DNA of 28,507 nucleotides from Vitrella brassicaformis (GCA_001179505.1 CDMY01000707.1:1-28507), one strand, 5' to 3'; positions 9,785 through 20,289 are shown, counted from the stretch's first letter. Notes: a model not told the origin generated them from the letters alone. Program-made: numbers and translations.

Positions 9785-10557
9785 ATGTTTGAGTGGCCGC
9801 ACATCCTGGATGAGAACAACCGCAACATATACGACTCGATACTGCAGACACTCAAGGTCTGTACGTGCATGTATGCATTCGTGTGTGTATGTATTGGTGT
9901 GTGTGTGTTGTGCATGCCATGCGTGCGGTATCTGCAGTATGAGCCCTTGGCCGCCTTTGCGCACGCCATCCACCCGGCCATCAACCAACCCATGGAGTTT
10001 CGCCCCATTATCGAGATTACACCAAGCAAATTGGGGCCTTCGGTGAGGCATACAAGGAGAGATGAGACAGCACAGCATACAGACAAGCGGGCATATGTGG
10101 TGTAGTGTGTGGGCTAATAGGTTGACTTGAACCTTCGTCAAGGCGAAGCGGACGACGGAGAGGCCACCATGAAGAGACCCGATGGTCTATGGGTGAGGGT
10201 ATGTCGATGGGTGAGGGGGAATCACGCTAAAAGTGCGGTGGATTAGCATTGTGAATGAGTGATTTCACATACACACGCGTGTGAGCGTCGGTGCGCGGTG
10301 TGCAGCACAGTGTCTGCCTGTTTTCTTGCCTCTATTTATGTCCTTTGTTCATGTGAATGCGTATTATCAACTGCCCCTTGGGCGTGGGTGTGTGTTTGTG
10401 ATGCTTTATGCTTCATGAGTGCAGCATTCACACACACACACACACACAGGTGTATGGGCAATCCGCACGTCAACCAGGTCAGGTCTTCATGGAGATTGTG
10501 ACGGTTACGCACACATCCAGCATTGAGTCAGCAAGCACTGCACACATGCATACGTGA
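9785..10557 (+). CDS. Small four-exon gene, unknown protein
   Basis: Exons 9785-9856, 9938-10042, 10121-10192 and 10450-10557 all join in phase 0 with GT-AG introns (donors AAG|GTCTGT, TCG|GTGAGG, TGG|GTGAGG; acceptors CTGCAG|, TAATAG|, ACACAG|). They give 118 residues and a TGA stop. Segments include MFEWPHILDENNRNIYDS, YEPLAAFAHAIHPAINQP, FRPIIEITPSKLGPS and MKRPDGLWVYGQSARQPG. The composition is protein-like, but I recognise no domain. ATG 9785 is the first in-frame ATG outside the minisatellite. The frame stays open into the array, so an exon starting at the AG near 9742 is possible. The gene converges tail to tail with the oxidoreductase gene. Confidence 0.55.
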
Positions 10558-11184
10558 ATCGGATGACAACAACACAACACCGTGACGAACAACACAATTG
10601 TCGAAGTGGCCGTGTAGTCGTGACACACACACACATCCCCCCCACGCCACTCTCAACAAGTCATATAGGCAGTCATAGATGAGCCTCTGCATACGACTGC
10701 ATAAGGTCGTTGCACATTGCAGCGATTCAGCGATTCTCAGCGATACATACTCTCACTGAGATGCACACGCGTGTATACACATGTAGTGCATACATCAAAT
10801 GTACATACATACGGCCCCCCCCTCTCTCTGCCCATGTGTGCGTCTCTGCCTTCTTTCTCCCCATCAAACATGACTGATCACGCATGGATGCATGCGTCCA
10901 TCCAGCAAGCAAGATGCGCGTGGATGATAACTGAAAAAACAGCTCCAAGTCGATGAATGCAGAAAAAGAAACAGAAGGCAAGACACAAACACAACCACCC
11001 ACATATTGACACACACACACACACACACACATCTCCCTCCCTGCACACACAGCACACCCCTGCCCATATGTGTCTGTGTGTATGTGCCTGTATGTGTGTC
11101 CTCCAGTGCTGCACGCGTCAATGCACGGAAATTTGCAGACCTTACACATAATCTCCCTGCCCGCATCCATACATGCACGATTGA
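10558..11184. other. Intergenic region between convergent genes
   Basis: The region holds CA/TG-rich sequence, including a CA microsatellite at about 11008-11030 and CT- and CA-rich tracts. Another CA tract lies in the last intron of the upstream gene (10430-10448). No coding signal was found. It must contain both 3' ends and polyadenylation sites, which I cannot place. Confidence 0.5.
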
Positions 11185-13622
11185 TTACGGCATGACATTG
11201 CGGTTGTTGTGGAAGAAATTGGTAGGGTCCCAGGCGCGCTTGAGGTCCTTGAGGCGCTGCAGGTTGCCTCCGTAGACGGACTCTATCGGGTCATCCTCCA
11301 TCCCACCCACGATGCTCACATAGCTTCCCGTGCTATACTCGGCAAAGGCACTGCGCACCTGCAGGCACACGCGTGCAACAAAGGGCCGGCCGGCAGGCAG
11401 GCAGACAGGCAGACAGACAGACAGACAGGGTGATTAACTCGTGTGTCGACTGCGTACATTACTACTGTGTTGTCACAACTGACGGACCTGTTTCGTCCAG
11501 TCGATTGCCCGTTGTCGGTTGTCAGCTCCCTCTTCGAAGAAAGCCAAAACGAGCAGCCAGAATCTGACAGTATGTATGTAACACCCCGTTTACCACCCGC
11601 CCATCCACAGACCCACACTTGCCTGCCTACCTACCTGCTGCTGCGATTGAAGAACGCCGTTGCCTCGTCAGGCACTGTATTCGCCTGCATGCATCCATGT
11701 ACACATAAAAACACGCATGCACACGTGTATGACGTTTGTCTCTGCAGTTGGTGTTTGTCGGTCGGTCGATCGCTCGCCACCTACGTACCACCTTGCCGAA
11801 GGGCGCCAGGCCAAGCGTGCATCCAGGAAAGGGCCTCTCGGTCAAAGCTGTGCACAAAGACACACACGCAGGCAGACAGGCAGCAAGAAGATCCACTCAG
11901 CATGGATACATGCCCTCCCTCCAGATGTGTAAGTTTCTATGCTGATATGCTGGTATGCTGGCTGACCGTCGATGACTTTGTCAGCCACGGCAGGTGTGAA
12001 GTCCTTCATGAGCCACCCCTTCTCGTAGCAGTGGCTGGGAGGCTGCAGTGTCTCCATCATGCCTTGGAGCTCCACATATGGCCTTGGGCCCACATCCTCC
12101 ATCAGAGGGGGAGGCAGCCCCACACGCGCCTTGACGCTCTCCCAATCCTTCGCTCCCTTGTCAGGGTCCAGGCCGCACGGCTGAATAATGGCCACAGGCT
12201 GGCCCTCTGGGTTGGCGAAAGACAGCGACAGGCTCAGCTCCGGATACTCGTCGTAGCCCAAGCGGACCACTTCGGCGAGAATTGAACTGGTCTTGTGAGT
12301 GAGTGGCCACTGCCCATGCACAAACAACACACCACACGGACACAGGTATTCGCGTGTGGATGTCCGTGCGTAAGTGAGTGCGTGCATCTGGCTGGGTGCG
12401 TATGGCTGATCCACGTGTCACGTGTGCACATACCTGCGCCATGCCGGTGAAGACGGTTGTGACGGGTCGAAGGAAAAAGTCAAAGCGCGTCACGATGCCA
12501 TAGTTCCTGCAGCACACACACACAGAGGAGACATGAGCACTTCAGTGCCCACATAATTAATACATGTCTGAGCTCAATCACTCACTCACCATCCAGAGCC
12601 CCTCAGGGCCCACATGAGGTCGGGATGCTGCTCGTCTGAACACTCCACTATGTCACCTTCAGCTGAGGGTATGTAAACACCCACACACAGGAAATCAGTC
12701 AGCATGTGTGTGTGTTGTCTCCCTGCCCCCGCCCATGCCGTGCTCACCAGTGACGAGCTGCGCCGATATGAACGAGTCAATGGTCAGGCCCCACATGGGG
12801 CTTAGATAGCCGCACCCCCCGCCAAGCGTCAGTCCGGCAACGCCGGTGCTGGGGTTGATGCCCGCAACCACGTGAAGGCCGTAAAGTGCGCACTCCCTGT
12901 CCAGCTGCTTCAAGCGGGCACCGCCTTGCACGTGAGCAATCCGTTCTGACAGGCACATGAATGTTTACATTTATCAGGCAGGCACAGACATGCATCAGGC
13001 ATCCGTCTTGTCATGATGCATGTGTCTGCTTCCCTCCCCCACTGTAGCACCCATGCATATATGGGTGCATGTATTCATTCATAGCTCACTTTCCGTGTCC
13101 ACGTGTATGCCATGGAGGCCCTCTAGGTCGATGGCCACCGTCTCGTCCATGAAGCAGAACGGGCTATGGCGACCAGCTGGGACATACCACACACACACAT
13201 ACGACATGACGAGACAGCATGCTAGCCACAGCAGGGCGGGATGGTTTTCGCGTACAAGCCACTGTGACGTCAAGTGAGTGCTCTCGGCAGAACTTCACGG
13301 CCATCTGCACAAGCAGGCAGCCAGCCGCCACCCGGATGACACAACATTCGTTCCATGCAACTACCTCCACGTCGCTGACGCTCTCACAGCGGATGACGTA
13401 GGACGGGCGCTTCAATCGGTCAAGATTCCACTGAAGACGCGCCTGTAGATACCAGTGCCTTGCAGACACCATGCATGAGAATCTGTGGTCTTGCGTACGC
13501 ACCTCCTCATATGCTGCATCCTTCTCGCAAAGCACACGGCCGCACAGCTTGGCGCTGAGGGCATCCCACTCCTCCTTGGCCACGGCAGATGCGCCGCCGT
13601 ATGCTTTCGTCTTCGGACCCAT
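11185..13622 (-). CDS. FAD-linked oxidoreductase, berberine bridge enzyme-like family
   Basis: Twelve exons on the minus strand: 13622-13503, 13442-13365, 13304-13256, 13176-13090, 12945-12748, 12662-12590, 12506-12434, 12309-11967, 11847-11792, 11684-11635, 11563-11488, 11358-11185. All introns are GT-AG and all phases match, giving 458 residues, the usual size of this family. The FAD-binding type 4 domain spans about residues 50-220. SGRHS (His86) is the expected covalent flavin attachment site; STGVAGLTLGGGCGYLS (144-160) and LMWALRGSGWNYGIVTRF follow. The C-terminal BBE motif is YGGNLQRLKDLKRAWDPTNF (430-449). The Cys used by doubly linked members is replaced by Asn142, so single covalent attachment is likely. 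The family oxidises sugars, alcohols or alkaloids with oxygen; the substrate here is unknown. The frame is open upstream of ATG 13622 to 13745, so a longer N-terminus is possible. Confidence 0.93.
11393..11429 (+). repeat. GGCA/GACA tetranucleotide microsatellite in an intron
   Basis: GGCAGGCAGGCAGACAGGCA continues as GACA repeats inside the last intron of the oxidoreductase gene. Similar GACA tracts occur at about 15237-15262, and a TG tract at 15099-15119, in introns of the neighbouring gene. Confidence 0.8.
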
Positions 13623-13779
13623 CACTGTCGCGTGCTGCAGCAGATTACTGTCGCGTATCATGCGAGCTTTATGCCGGTCGTATCGCCTGAGCTCGCAGAC
13701 GGCCCTCTGCATTCTTTCACCCGGGGCATAGTGAGTAGGCCTCACACAGTGAATCCCCTTCTGCTGTCCCTGCTCTATT
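13623..13779. promoter_or_regulatory. Likely shared divergent promoter interval
   Basis: 157 bp separate the chosen start codons of the minus-strand oxidoreductase (13622) and the plus-strand gene starting at 13780. No TATA-like motif stands out. The assignment rests on the head-to-head arrangement only and depends on both start calls. Confidence 0.3.
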
Positions 13780-15393
13780 ATGGAAGGGTTTTGTCAAGAT
13801 CCGAGCACACTCCATTATGCTCCTCTCGTGCGATGGCATCTACTTCTGGTGGCCACCGTCATGCTCATCGCAGCAGGTGTGTTTGGCGCGTACACGTAGA
13901 TATCATCACCCTGTACGTGTCGCTCCCTGTTTCTTCAGGTGTAGCACCCTCGTGCGGCCCACGAGGAGGGCCGTCCTCGTGGGCCGCCCCGCTTTGGCTG
14001 GGGCTTTCGAGGGCTATGTTTTGTGTGTGTGATGTGTGGGGCATCCATCGATGGCAACACATCAGGACGCACACATGATGCATTGCTCTCCCTTTCGTCA
14101 GAGAGGGGGGCCTCGTGTCCCATCCAATCGCGTCCAGTGGCCCCTTCTCGTCCTGTCCAGACCACGCGCCCCGCTCCACGGCCGCAGCCAGCACCCTGGC
14201 CTCAGCCGAGCCGCCCGTCGGGCCAGATCAGGCCTGACCTCGCCAGCCGAGCAGAGGACGTGGCAAGGTGACAAACACAGACAGACACACGATGGATGAT
14301 CGATGGCATGTGTAGTGTGTGAGCCATGTGCATCTGAATATGTGTCACCAACCACGTAGGCAATGGGACCGTGGTGCCCGTCCTGCTCAGCCAATCGCAG
14401 CTCGCCCGAGGCCTCCAGCTGTGGGCCGTCCAGATGTGCGACCCCGGCCAGTTGCATTCAGACCGCGACCAGCGGTGGGTATGTCAACAGGCAGAGATAC
14501 ATACATACATAGATGGCATTGTGTTTAATGTGTGTGGCTGCATGCTGTTGTCGCCCACACACGTATGTGTCTGTATACTGATTGAATCAGTCATTCCGGC
14601 CCGGTGTGGGGCGTGCGCTGGTGCGTCCTCGATTGGCGGTGGCGCGCCGTCCTCGCCGGCCAGAAGGGGGGTTTATGTGCCCCGGCGCGTGCCTGTGAGG
14701 CCGCCAATCTGCAGGAGATGGCCGGTGCCGCCCGGTAGGTAGGTGGATGTAAGCAACACATCAGATGCGTGTACACACATTGATCGTGAGGTGTGTCTGT
14801 TTGTCTGTCACACTGATTGCCATCCATTCATCCATCCATCCATCAGGCCTGTGGCGACCGTCCTTTACGCACAGGCCCAGGTTTTGGCGCTTTCCTCGGT
14901 GGCGGTACCCGATTTCAACTATCCTGCCTGCTGGTGTGCCTGTTAGTGTTGGTGTTGGCGTTGGAGTTGTGTTGCTGTTGGTGATGATGATGATAGGGGG
15001 TCGGTAGACAGACACTTTCTGGGTGGGTTGGGTCGGTGGGCTCATCCATGACACACACATACACTGACCGTCCGTGTGATGTGTGCTGTTCTTGCTTGTG
15101 TGTGTGTGTGTGTGTGTGCGTAGGTTGATTCCTGGTGAGGGGGAAGTGGTGGATGTGCCTGGGCTGGATGGTGCTGAAAGAAAGCTGCAGTACTACAATG
15201 GGACATATTTCTATACCGCTGGTATGCAGGCGAACATAGAGACAGACAGACAGACAGACAGATTCATGAGCATGCGTATGCCTCTGTGTTGTACGCGCTG
15301 CATGCATCATCAGGCAATCTGACCTATTTCTTTGTGTCTGGCGACACTACCGACACAACAGGCGGCGAAGACACACAGCCACCAACAGAGTAG
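13780..15393 (+). CDS. Multi-exon gene, probable secreted or membrane-anchored protein, unknown family
   Basis: The exon chain 14360-14474, 14591-14734, 14847-14933, 15124-15221 and 15314-15393 joins in matching phases and ends in TAG. Segments include NGTVVPVLLSQSQLARGLQL, WGVRWCVLDWRWRAVLAGQK, VATVLYAQAQVLALSSVAVP, LIPGEGEVVDVPGLDG and YYNGTYFYTAGGNLTYFFVS, with GC-rich third positions. A first exon 13780-13876 encodes an N-terminus with a hydrophobic run, WHLLLVATVMLIAAG, like a signal peptide or anchor. It splices in frame to an exon from 13939. The exon at about 14102-14267 is uncertain: its phase fits exon 14360 but not the obvious donors of the previous exon. NGT and NLT sequons near the C-terminus fit a secretory protein. 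No domain recognised. Confidence 0.6.
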
Positions 15394-15529
15394 CCGACAC
15401 AATAGAGAACCAGAAGCCGCACCCGCACACACTCTCTCATTTCATCTGCTTGTCAGCGACGAGCAGTGTGGTAATGTGGGTGCTGCGGAGGGGGAGGTTC
15501 TATTGTGCACAGAGATGTTATCATATTTT

Positions 15530-15925
15530 CACCCCTGCAAGCACACAGGTACGTCCGCAGCTGTTGCACAGAGATGTGTATCATATTTGAACTCCTGCAA
15601 GCATACACGTACGTGCGCAGCTGTGCATACAGAGGGAGTTATAAGATACACCCCCTGCAGGTCCACGCGTATGTGCGCAGCTGTGTGCGCACGTGCGCAC
15701 ACAAACATTCATCAGATATACCCCCTGCAAGTTCACGCGTAGGTGTGCAACTGTCTGTGCAGAGATGTGTATCATATTTTTACCGCTGCAAGCATAGACG
15801 TCGTGCGCAGCTGTGCGCATAGAAACATTCATGAGATACATCCCCTGCAAGTCCACGCGTACGTGCGCAGGTGCGCGTACAGAGATGTGTATCGTATTCT
15901 CACTCCCGCAAGTCTACGCGTAAGG
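15530..15925 (+). repeat. 60-bp minisatellite, diverged subfamily (array 4)
   Basis: About six to seven units of roughly 60 nt start with CTGCAAG and contain CACGCGTACGTGCGCAGCTG, then CAGAGATGTGTATCATATTT or AACATTCATGAGATACA. The order matches the other arrays, with CTCCAAG replaced by CTGCAAG. The array lies about 140 bp beyond the stop codon of the preceding gene and abuts the truncated copia element. Confidence 0.85.
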
Positions 15926-16378
15926 GCTCACTCACAAACGCCTCAGGCCACTATAGGTAGATAAGCTTGCTAGCTGGTAGTGTTCTGGGTGTGTCTGTTG
16001 TGCAGGAAGTACCGTCTCATCAAACAGCATATCACATGACAGATGCGGCAGATACATCAGGTCCTTGGTCGCTGGGTCGTATCCGAGTAGAATGTCAATT
16101 TATGTGCGAGGGTCCATCTTACCAATCCTCTCCTTTCTCTGGTTGATATCTGCCTTGCAGCCGAAGGTGCGGATATGGCTGACGTCAGGCAGATAGCTGA
16201 CGAAGAGCTCATGTGGTGTCTTCATCCCTTCATTGGCTGCTGTTGGCGTTCGCTTCTTTATGTACATCGCTGTGGCTGTTGCGTAACACCAATAAGATGC
16301 AGGTAGGCCGGCAGTAAAAAGAAGTGTACGCGCCATAGCACAGATCACGTCAATAGCTCGCTCCACCACTCTATTCTG

Positions 16379-16900
16379 AAACTGCTGTCTGTCACTCTAT
16401 TCTGGGGACGACGGCCCCCGCCGCCGTGGACAGAGAGAAGCGGCCCAGCGCATGGACACACGGACAATCTTACCCTTAACCACCACCGAGAGAAGCGGCA
16501 CTCACACCGCTCGTCGCTGCCCCGCCTCTTTTCCTTCGCGTTCGTGTTGAGGGCTCACGTGCGGCTAATGCATGGGCTTGCACTGGTTTGCAGATAGCGG
16601 GCAATATAATATATGTGTAGAGCCGTTGCCGGGGTTTCGTCAAGGGCCGGATGGGCGCCCCTACCGGCCGTCTGTTAGAGAGACGTGCATGCGATGTTGC
16701 GTGTCTACCATATATGCGGCCGTCTCTTGCAGCGCCTTTGCAGATCTGCCAGTTTGCTTCTGCTCCTTGCGTGTTGCGTGTTCCGTGTTGCGTGCTGCAT
16801 GTTGCGTGCTGCGCGTTGCGTGTGCGTGTTTGGACGGGCATAGGACCAGGCTATCGGGTCGCCTAGGGCATTCTGTAAAACCGCTATACACTCAATTCTG
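16379..16900. mobile_element. Nested short element inserted in the copia integrase, with a 12-bp target duplication
   Basis: CACTCTATTCTG at 16367-16378 and CACTCAATTCTG at 16889-16900 flank about 510 bp unrelated to integrase. A further copy of the 12-mer at 16393-16404 lies just inside the left end. Removing the insert brings the integrase segment before VP next to QNRVVER, as expected in copia proteins. No coding capacity is visible. Its right third (16710-16890) is the dispersed heptamer-containing repeat also found at 4980-5145. Confidence 0.75.
16710..16890 (+). repeat. Dispersed repeat containing a TTGCGTG-type heptamer tract (copy 2)
   Basis: Matches 4980-5145 in the same orientation. 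The heptamer tract is longer here, with about nine imperfect units such as TTGCGTG, TTCCGTG and CTGCATG at roughly 16760-16825. It is part of the nested insertion. Confidence 0.7.
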
Positions 16901-17756
16901 GGACTCATGATATGGCAAACTCCTCTCTTGTCATATCTGGTGTGTCTCGCAGAACTCCTTCTACTTGCCCTTGATCAGCTCCGCCCATCCATCCGTCCTC
17001 ACTGCCTTGGGCATGCGAACTGTAGTGCAGTAGTGGATGACTGCTGCAGGGCTTCCGATTTCTTCTTGAGAAAGTCTGCAACCACCTTGATGTATCATCG
17101 ACTACCACCATTAAGTACCTGTGTCCTCTCTCGCTGGGCTGCTTGATCTGCAACAGGTTGGATGAGATCACCAGCATGCTCATATCGATATGCATCTCCA
17201 GCATATGGCAGCCGTATCATCTTGGCTTTCATACATACTTCACACTTGACGTCTCCATGTTGTTCTCCTTTGCCGTTGGTGCGTATCTTGTTCTTCAGGT
17301 AGCTTCTTGAGGTACGCCTCGTTGATTTGGGCGAATCGCTGATGCAGCGGATGTTATGTGATGACTTCGACGACCAACACATCTGTTGCCATCACATCGG
17401 TCGGTTTTTCGTTGTCGTTGTCCACCAATGGTGTCTGTGACTGCTTCATAACGTCAACTAGTCGCTCATCGGTCGCATTTGGACAATCAGATGGGTCCTA
17501 ATAGATGTTGAGGTGCCAGAACCGCCTTTGTCTTATTGAAGAGCTGCTCTTTAAAAGAACATGATCGCGCCGCTCCGGTGTCTACCGTCATTGCCGTAGG
17601 TGAGGATGAACAGACACCATTCATATCCACCCCTCATCTACCAATGCTTCTATTTCGACTGCTCCAATCATCGGCAAAGTCTTCATTGCTCTGTTGTTTC
17701 TGTTCTTCTTCATCGTAGATGTCGAGCTGGTTGGCGTGTTGGCAAGAAGAGCATCA

Positions 17757-18750
17757 ATCATTCCATCTATCGTTCACTCGGGCTCGTGTGGTATTCATGA
17801 TGATGTCGCGATCCTTGTTTCGACGCTTTGTTGAGCGCCATGCTTGCTTCTGTTGTCCTCCTCCCTCCTCCTGCCCACCAGCATTCCAGGTGCGCTCAGG
17901 AGGTTGTACATAGCTAGACGAGGCAGACGGCCAGTAATTATTGCTCTGTCTGTTAGTGTTGTTCCACTGATTTCTCCATCCAGTCACGTTGTTGTTCTTG
18001 TTTGTGATGTTGTGTCTGTTGTCAGGCCGTCTGTCAATCCATCCTTTTCTCTCGTCATCATGCTGGTCACGCTGGTCTTAACGCTCATGTTGTCTGCCGG
18101 ATGGACGGCCCCTCTGGTAATGTTGGCGGTCTCACTGCTCTCTTCTCAGCTGTTTCATGCGGTAATTCGCGTTGCGCAGGGCTTCTCCAAATTGAGGCCA
18201 GCTGAGTGATTCACCACGATACGCGCGAAATGCTGATTCATACGCTATGGCTGCCTTGAACATGTCGAATCTCTCAAGCAATGCCGACAGCATGACGGCA
18301 ACCATCGTCTCGTCTGGCACTATCGATTCGACTTCATGTAGCTGGGCGACGAGACAATTGAAGTCGCCAATAGGCCTATGCTTTATTCTCGCCGTGCTTC
18401 TGATGTGCTTCTTGAATCAATCGCTTGGCCTTGTCTGGTGTCTGCAGGGCGAGAAAGCCGAACAGCCATCGAAGGTTCTTGGCATTAGAGCTGTCCTGTT
18501 CTATCATGAGTGGCTGTCCGTGTTGGTTCATCACGCGCTGATTGCTCTCATCCACTTACGGCACGAGTATCTTCATCGGCGGACGTCTTCATCCTTGGTA
18601 GGTAGATAGACCTTCACGTCCATCTCTCTTGCTGCTAAGTAGGCTCTCAAAGTGAAATCCCATTCGCGCCACTTAATGTCATTCTCACCACTCCTGCCGG
18701 TAAAGAGGGGGAAAGTGGCTTTCGTCTCGAGATTGAGTGACGTTATCTCC
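17757..18750 (-). pseudogene. copia Gag remnant
   Basis: The upstream end encodes FPLFTGRSGENDIKWREWDF followed by RAYLAAREMDVKVYL, the typical Gag N-terminus where a glycine-rich turn precedes a Trp helix. LRWLFGFLALQTPDKAKRL follows after a frameshift. Next come MVAVMLSALLERFDMFKAAI, RGESLSWPQFGEALRN and a Gln/Asn/Arg-rich tail with TGWRNQWNNTNRQSNN. A conventional CCHC zinc knuckle is not seen. Internal stops (for example TGA after DEDVRR) show it is dead. Confidence 0.75.
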
Positions 18751-18900
18751 GCTCTTTGCTTTGTTGTTCTCTTTCTTCAGATACTGCTGATAGTTGACTG
18801 CTGCTGATGATGCTGCGAGACACTGATAGACCTGTTAGGATCTGTCAGTCAATTGGCGAGGGCTTCTGCTCAGATGAATAAGAACTTAGTTGCTGCGCCC

Positions 18901-18997
18901 ATGTACGAAAAGGCCGATGAGTGCCTCTTCTATAATAAACTGTATAGAGGATCTGTTGGGCGGTAAGTCCCAGAGTCAGAGTGCTTTCACTTCACAC
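18901..18997. repeat. 97-bp dispersed repeat with a hairpin (copy 1)
   Basis: Matches 28338-28434 closely: CGAAAAGGCC, CCTCTTCTATAAT, ATAGAGGATCTG, GCGGTAAGTC, CAGAGTCAGAGTGCTTTCAC. CCTCT..TATA and TATAGAGG can pair around a loop of about eight bases. It may be part of the copia LTR or leader, or an independent short element. Confidence 0.75.
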
Positions 18998-19419
18998 AGG
19001 CCGAGAGACTGGCCATTTAGTCTATAGTCTTTTTTGTATATGTATGGCTCTATGAGGCCTTGTCAACACAGATCTGTATTCGGTGATGGCTCATAGGATC
19101 GTCTGCACTGCCTGCCTGCGTGTATATGGGATATGCATCTGCTAGCTAGAACTTCTAGCTTAGCTCACAAGCTCGCACTCGCTGAGGAGGTTCGTCTTTG
19201 CTTCCTGAAAAAGGATGAATGCGATGGAGGAGGACGAGGATGGCTAGTGAACAACTGCTGCGGATGGGTAGCACAATCTACTCCAGGCTCGCACGCGACA
19301 AGCCTTTCCGCCTTTATTTGTGCCTCTGTCGACTTCCCAGCATCCCTCTCGGCTCCCTCGTCACCCCTCTGGCAAGCATCTGCCCATCCGTCCCTGCTTC
19401 AACATCCCTCTCTCACTTC
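18998..19419. other. Stretch upstream of the small ORF
   Basis: The frame of the ORF ending at 19758 is open from 19219 (ATG), so an N-terminal extension of up to 67 residues is possible, including MASEQLLRMGSTIYSRLA from ATG 19240. Composition there is less protein-like. No other gene is visible. Confidence 0.3.
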
Positions 19420-19758
19420 ATGATGAGCAACTTCTCTCAGAAGGAGGCTGGGGAGAAGAAGGGTGGCGAGAGTGCAAAAGCCACAAAGTCGGACCTCGCT
19501 GAGATGCAAAAGAAGGAAATCGTGCCTATCGTCATCGGCAAACACACCACGAAAGGGGATATTGTGCTACTGGTTGATATAGACGATGAGAACAACACTC
19601 ATGTATTACTCAGCTGTCCACATGGTGGTGAAGAGGATTTCAACTTCTACCCCCTCACGTGGCATGAACTTGCTGTTTTTATTCAAGACGGCAGTTTCAT
19701 CCCTAACGAGGACAAGGAAGCCCCTTTCCTTAGCTTCCTCAGGAGAGCTGGAAGATAG
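19420..19758 (+). CDS. Small acidic protein of unknown family
   Basis: 112 residues from the ATGATG pair at 19420/19423. The product begins MMSNFSQKEAGEKKGGES, a charged lead, then has a hydrophobic core, EIVPIVIGKHTTKGDIVLLV, an acidic turn DIDDENNTHVLL, then CPHGGEEDFNFYPLTWHELA and VFIQDGSFIPNEDKEAP. The alternating beta-like segments suggest a compact folded domain. No splice sites are needed and the start may lie further upstream at 19240 or 19219. I do not recognise it. Confidence 0.5.
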   Translation: MMSNFSQKEAGEKKGGESAKATKSDLAEMQKKEIVPIVIGKHTTKGDIVLLVDIDDENNTHVLLSCPHGGEEDFNFYPLTWHELAVFIQDGSFIPNEDKEAPFLSFLRRAGR

Positions 19759-19977
19759 AGGAGGGGATATTGCGTGCCTCATGCGTGCGTGTCTGTTTTT
19801 GTAGATAGATGATTATACACTGACTGATGGACGGACACAAGTGAGAGCTTTGTGTACTCATAGACAGACGCAGGCTACTTCTTTTGCGTATGAGCCTCGT
19901 GTGCATGTAGATGGGCATGTGAGTGATATTCAATGGGGGGAAAGGGGCATGCTTCTCATGCTTTTCTATGTGTTCGT

Positions 19978-20260
19978 AGATGGTGCCTCTCTTTTTGTGC
20001 TCGCTTCATGCGTGGTTTGCGTGGTGTGGACGAGGGAGGGGAAGACACATACTGCTTTCCTGCTCTCGTTGTCCGAACGCAAAAGGGGAACTCACTGCAT
20101 GGGGAGAGGAGATTTTAGCGCGTGGCGTGTATGATGCCTGTCTTTCTTGTGCTCGCTCATGCGTGCTTTGCGTGGCGTGGACGAGAGAAGGGGAAGATAC
20201 ATATTACTTTTCCTGCTCTCGCTGCATGGACGCAAAGCGGAACACATTGCGTATGCATGG
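19978..20260 (+). repeat. Direct repeat, two copies of about 150 bp
   Basis: Copy 1 (about 19978-20127) and copy 2 (about 20128-20260) share TGTGCTCGCT, ATGCGTG, TTTGCGTGG, GTGGACGAG, GGGGAAGA, ACATA and TCCTGCTCTCG in order. Both are non-coding as far as I can see. Confidence 0.7.
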
Positions 20261-20289
20261 ATATGCGGATGGACAAGTGGGTGAGGTGT

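Larger units (their letters stand above)
15955..17690 (-). pseudogene. copia pol remnant: protease, GAG-pre-integrase, integrase
   Basis: AMTVDTGAARSC near 17590 carries the aspartic protease DTGA signature. HQRFAQINEAYLKKL (about 17320-17365) and CEVCMKAKMIRLPY are the GAG-pre-integrase with its zinc-binding cysteines. GHRYLMVVVDDTSRW is the start of the integrase core. QNRVVERAIDVICAMARTLL, LPASYWCYATATAMYIKKRT and THELFVSYLPDVSHIRTFGC equivalents (16100-16375) are the integrase end. After a frameshift, IDILLGYDPATKDL and DMLFDETVLP continue to about 15955. The integrase is cut at 16378/16900 by an insertion. Nothing functional can be made from this copy. Confidence 0.8.
15955..18760 (-). 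mobile_element. Decayed Ty1/copia-type LTR retrotransposon, lacking reverse transcriptase
   Basis: Reading the minus strand from 18760 down, the order is Gag, protease, GAG-pre-integrase and integrase, the order of copia elements. The sequence stops near 15955 shortly after the integrase core, directly against the minisatellite. Reverse transcriptase, RNase H and a 3' LTR are missing. Several frameshifts and stops break every ORF. A short element is inserted inside the integrase. The repeat at 18901-18997 lies where a 5' LTR or leader would be expected. Confidence 0.85.

Noticed and set aside
8887-10105. Long plus-strand ORFs of 294 and 369 codons as repetitive protein genes
   Set aside because: They follow from a 60-nt stop-poor repeat; other frames and the minus strand are open too. 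Only the part after about 9743 looks coding.
18901-18997. Hammerhead ribozyme or spliced-leader RNA
   Set aside because: CGAAA and CCGATGAG are suggestive, but the required CTGATGA core and the order of motifs are missing, and the second copy is worse.
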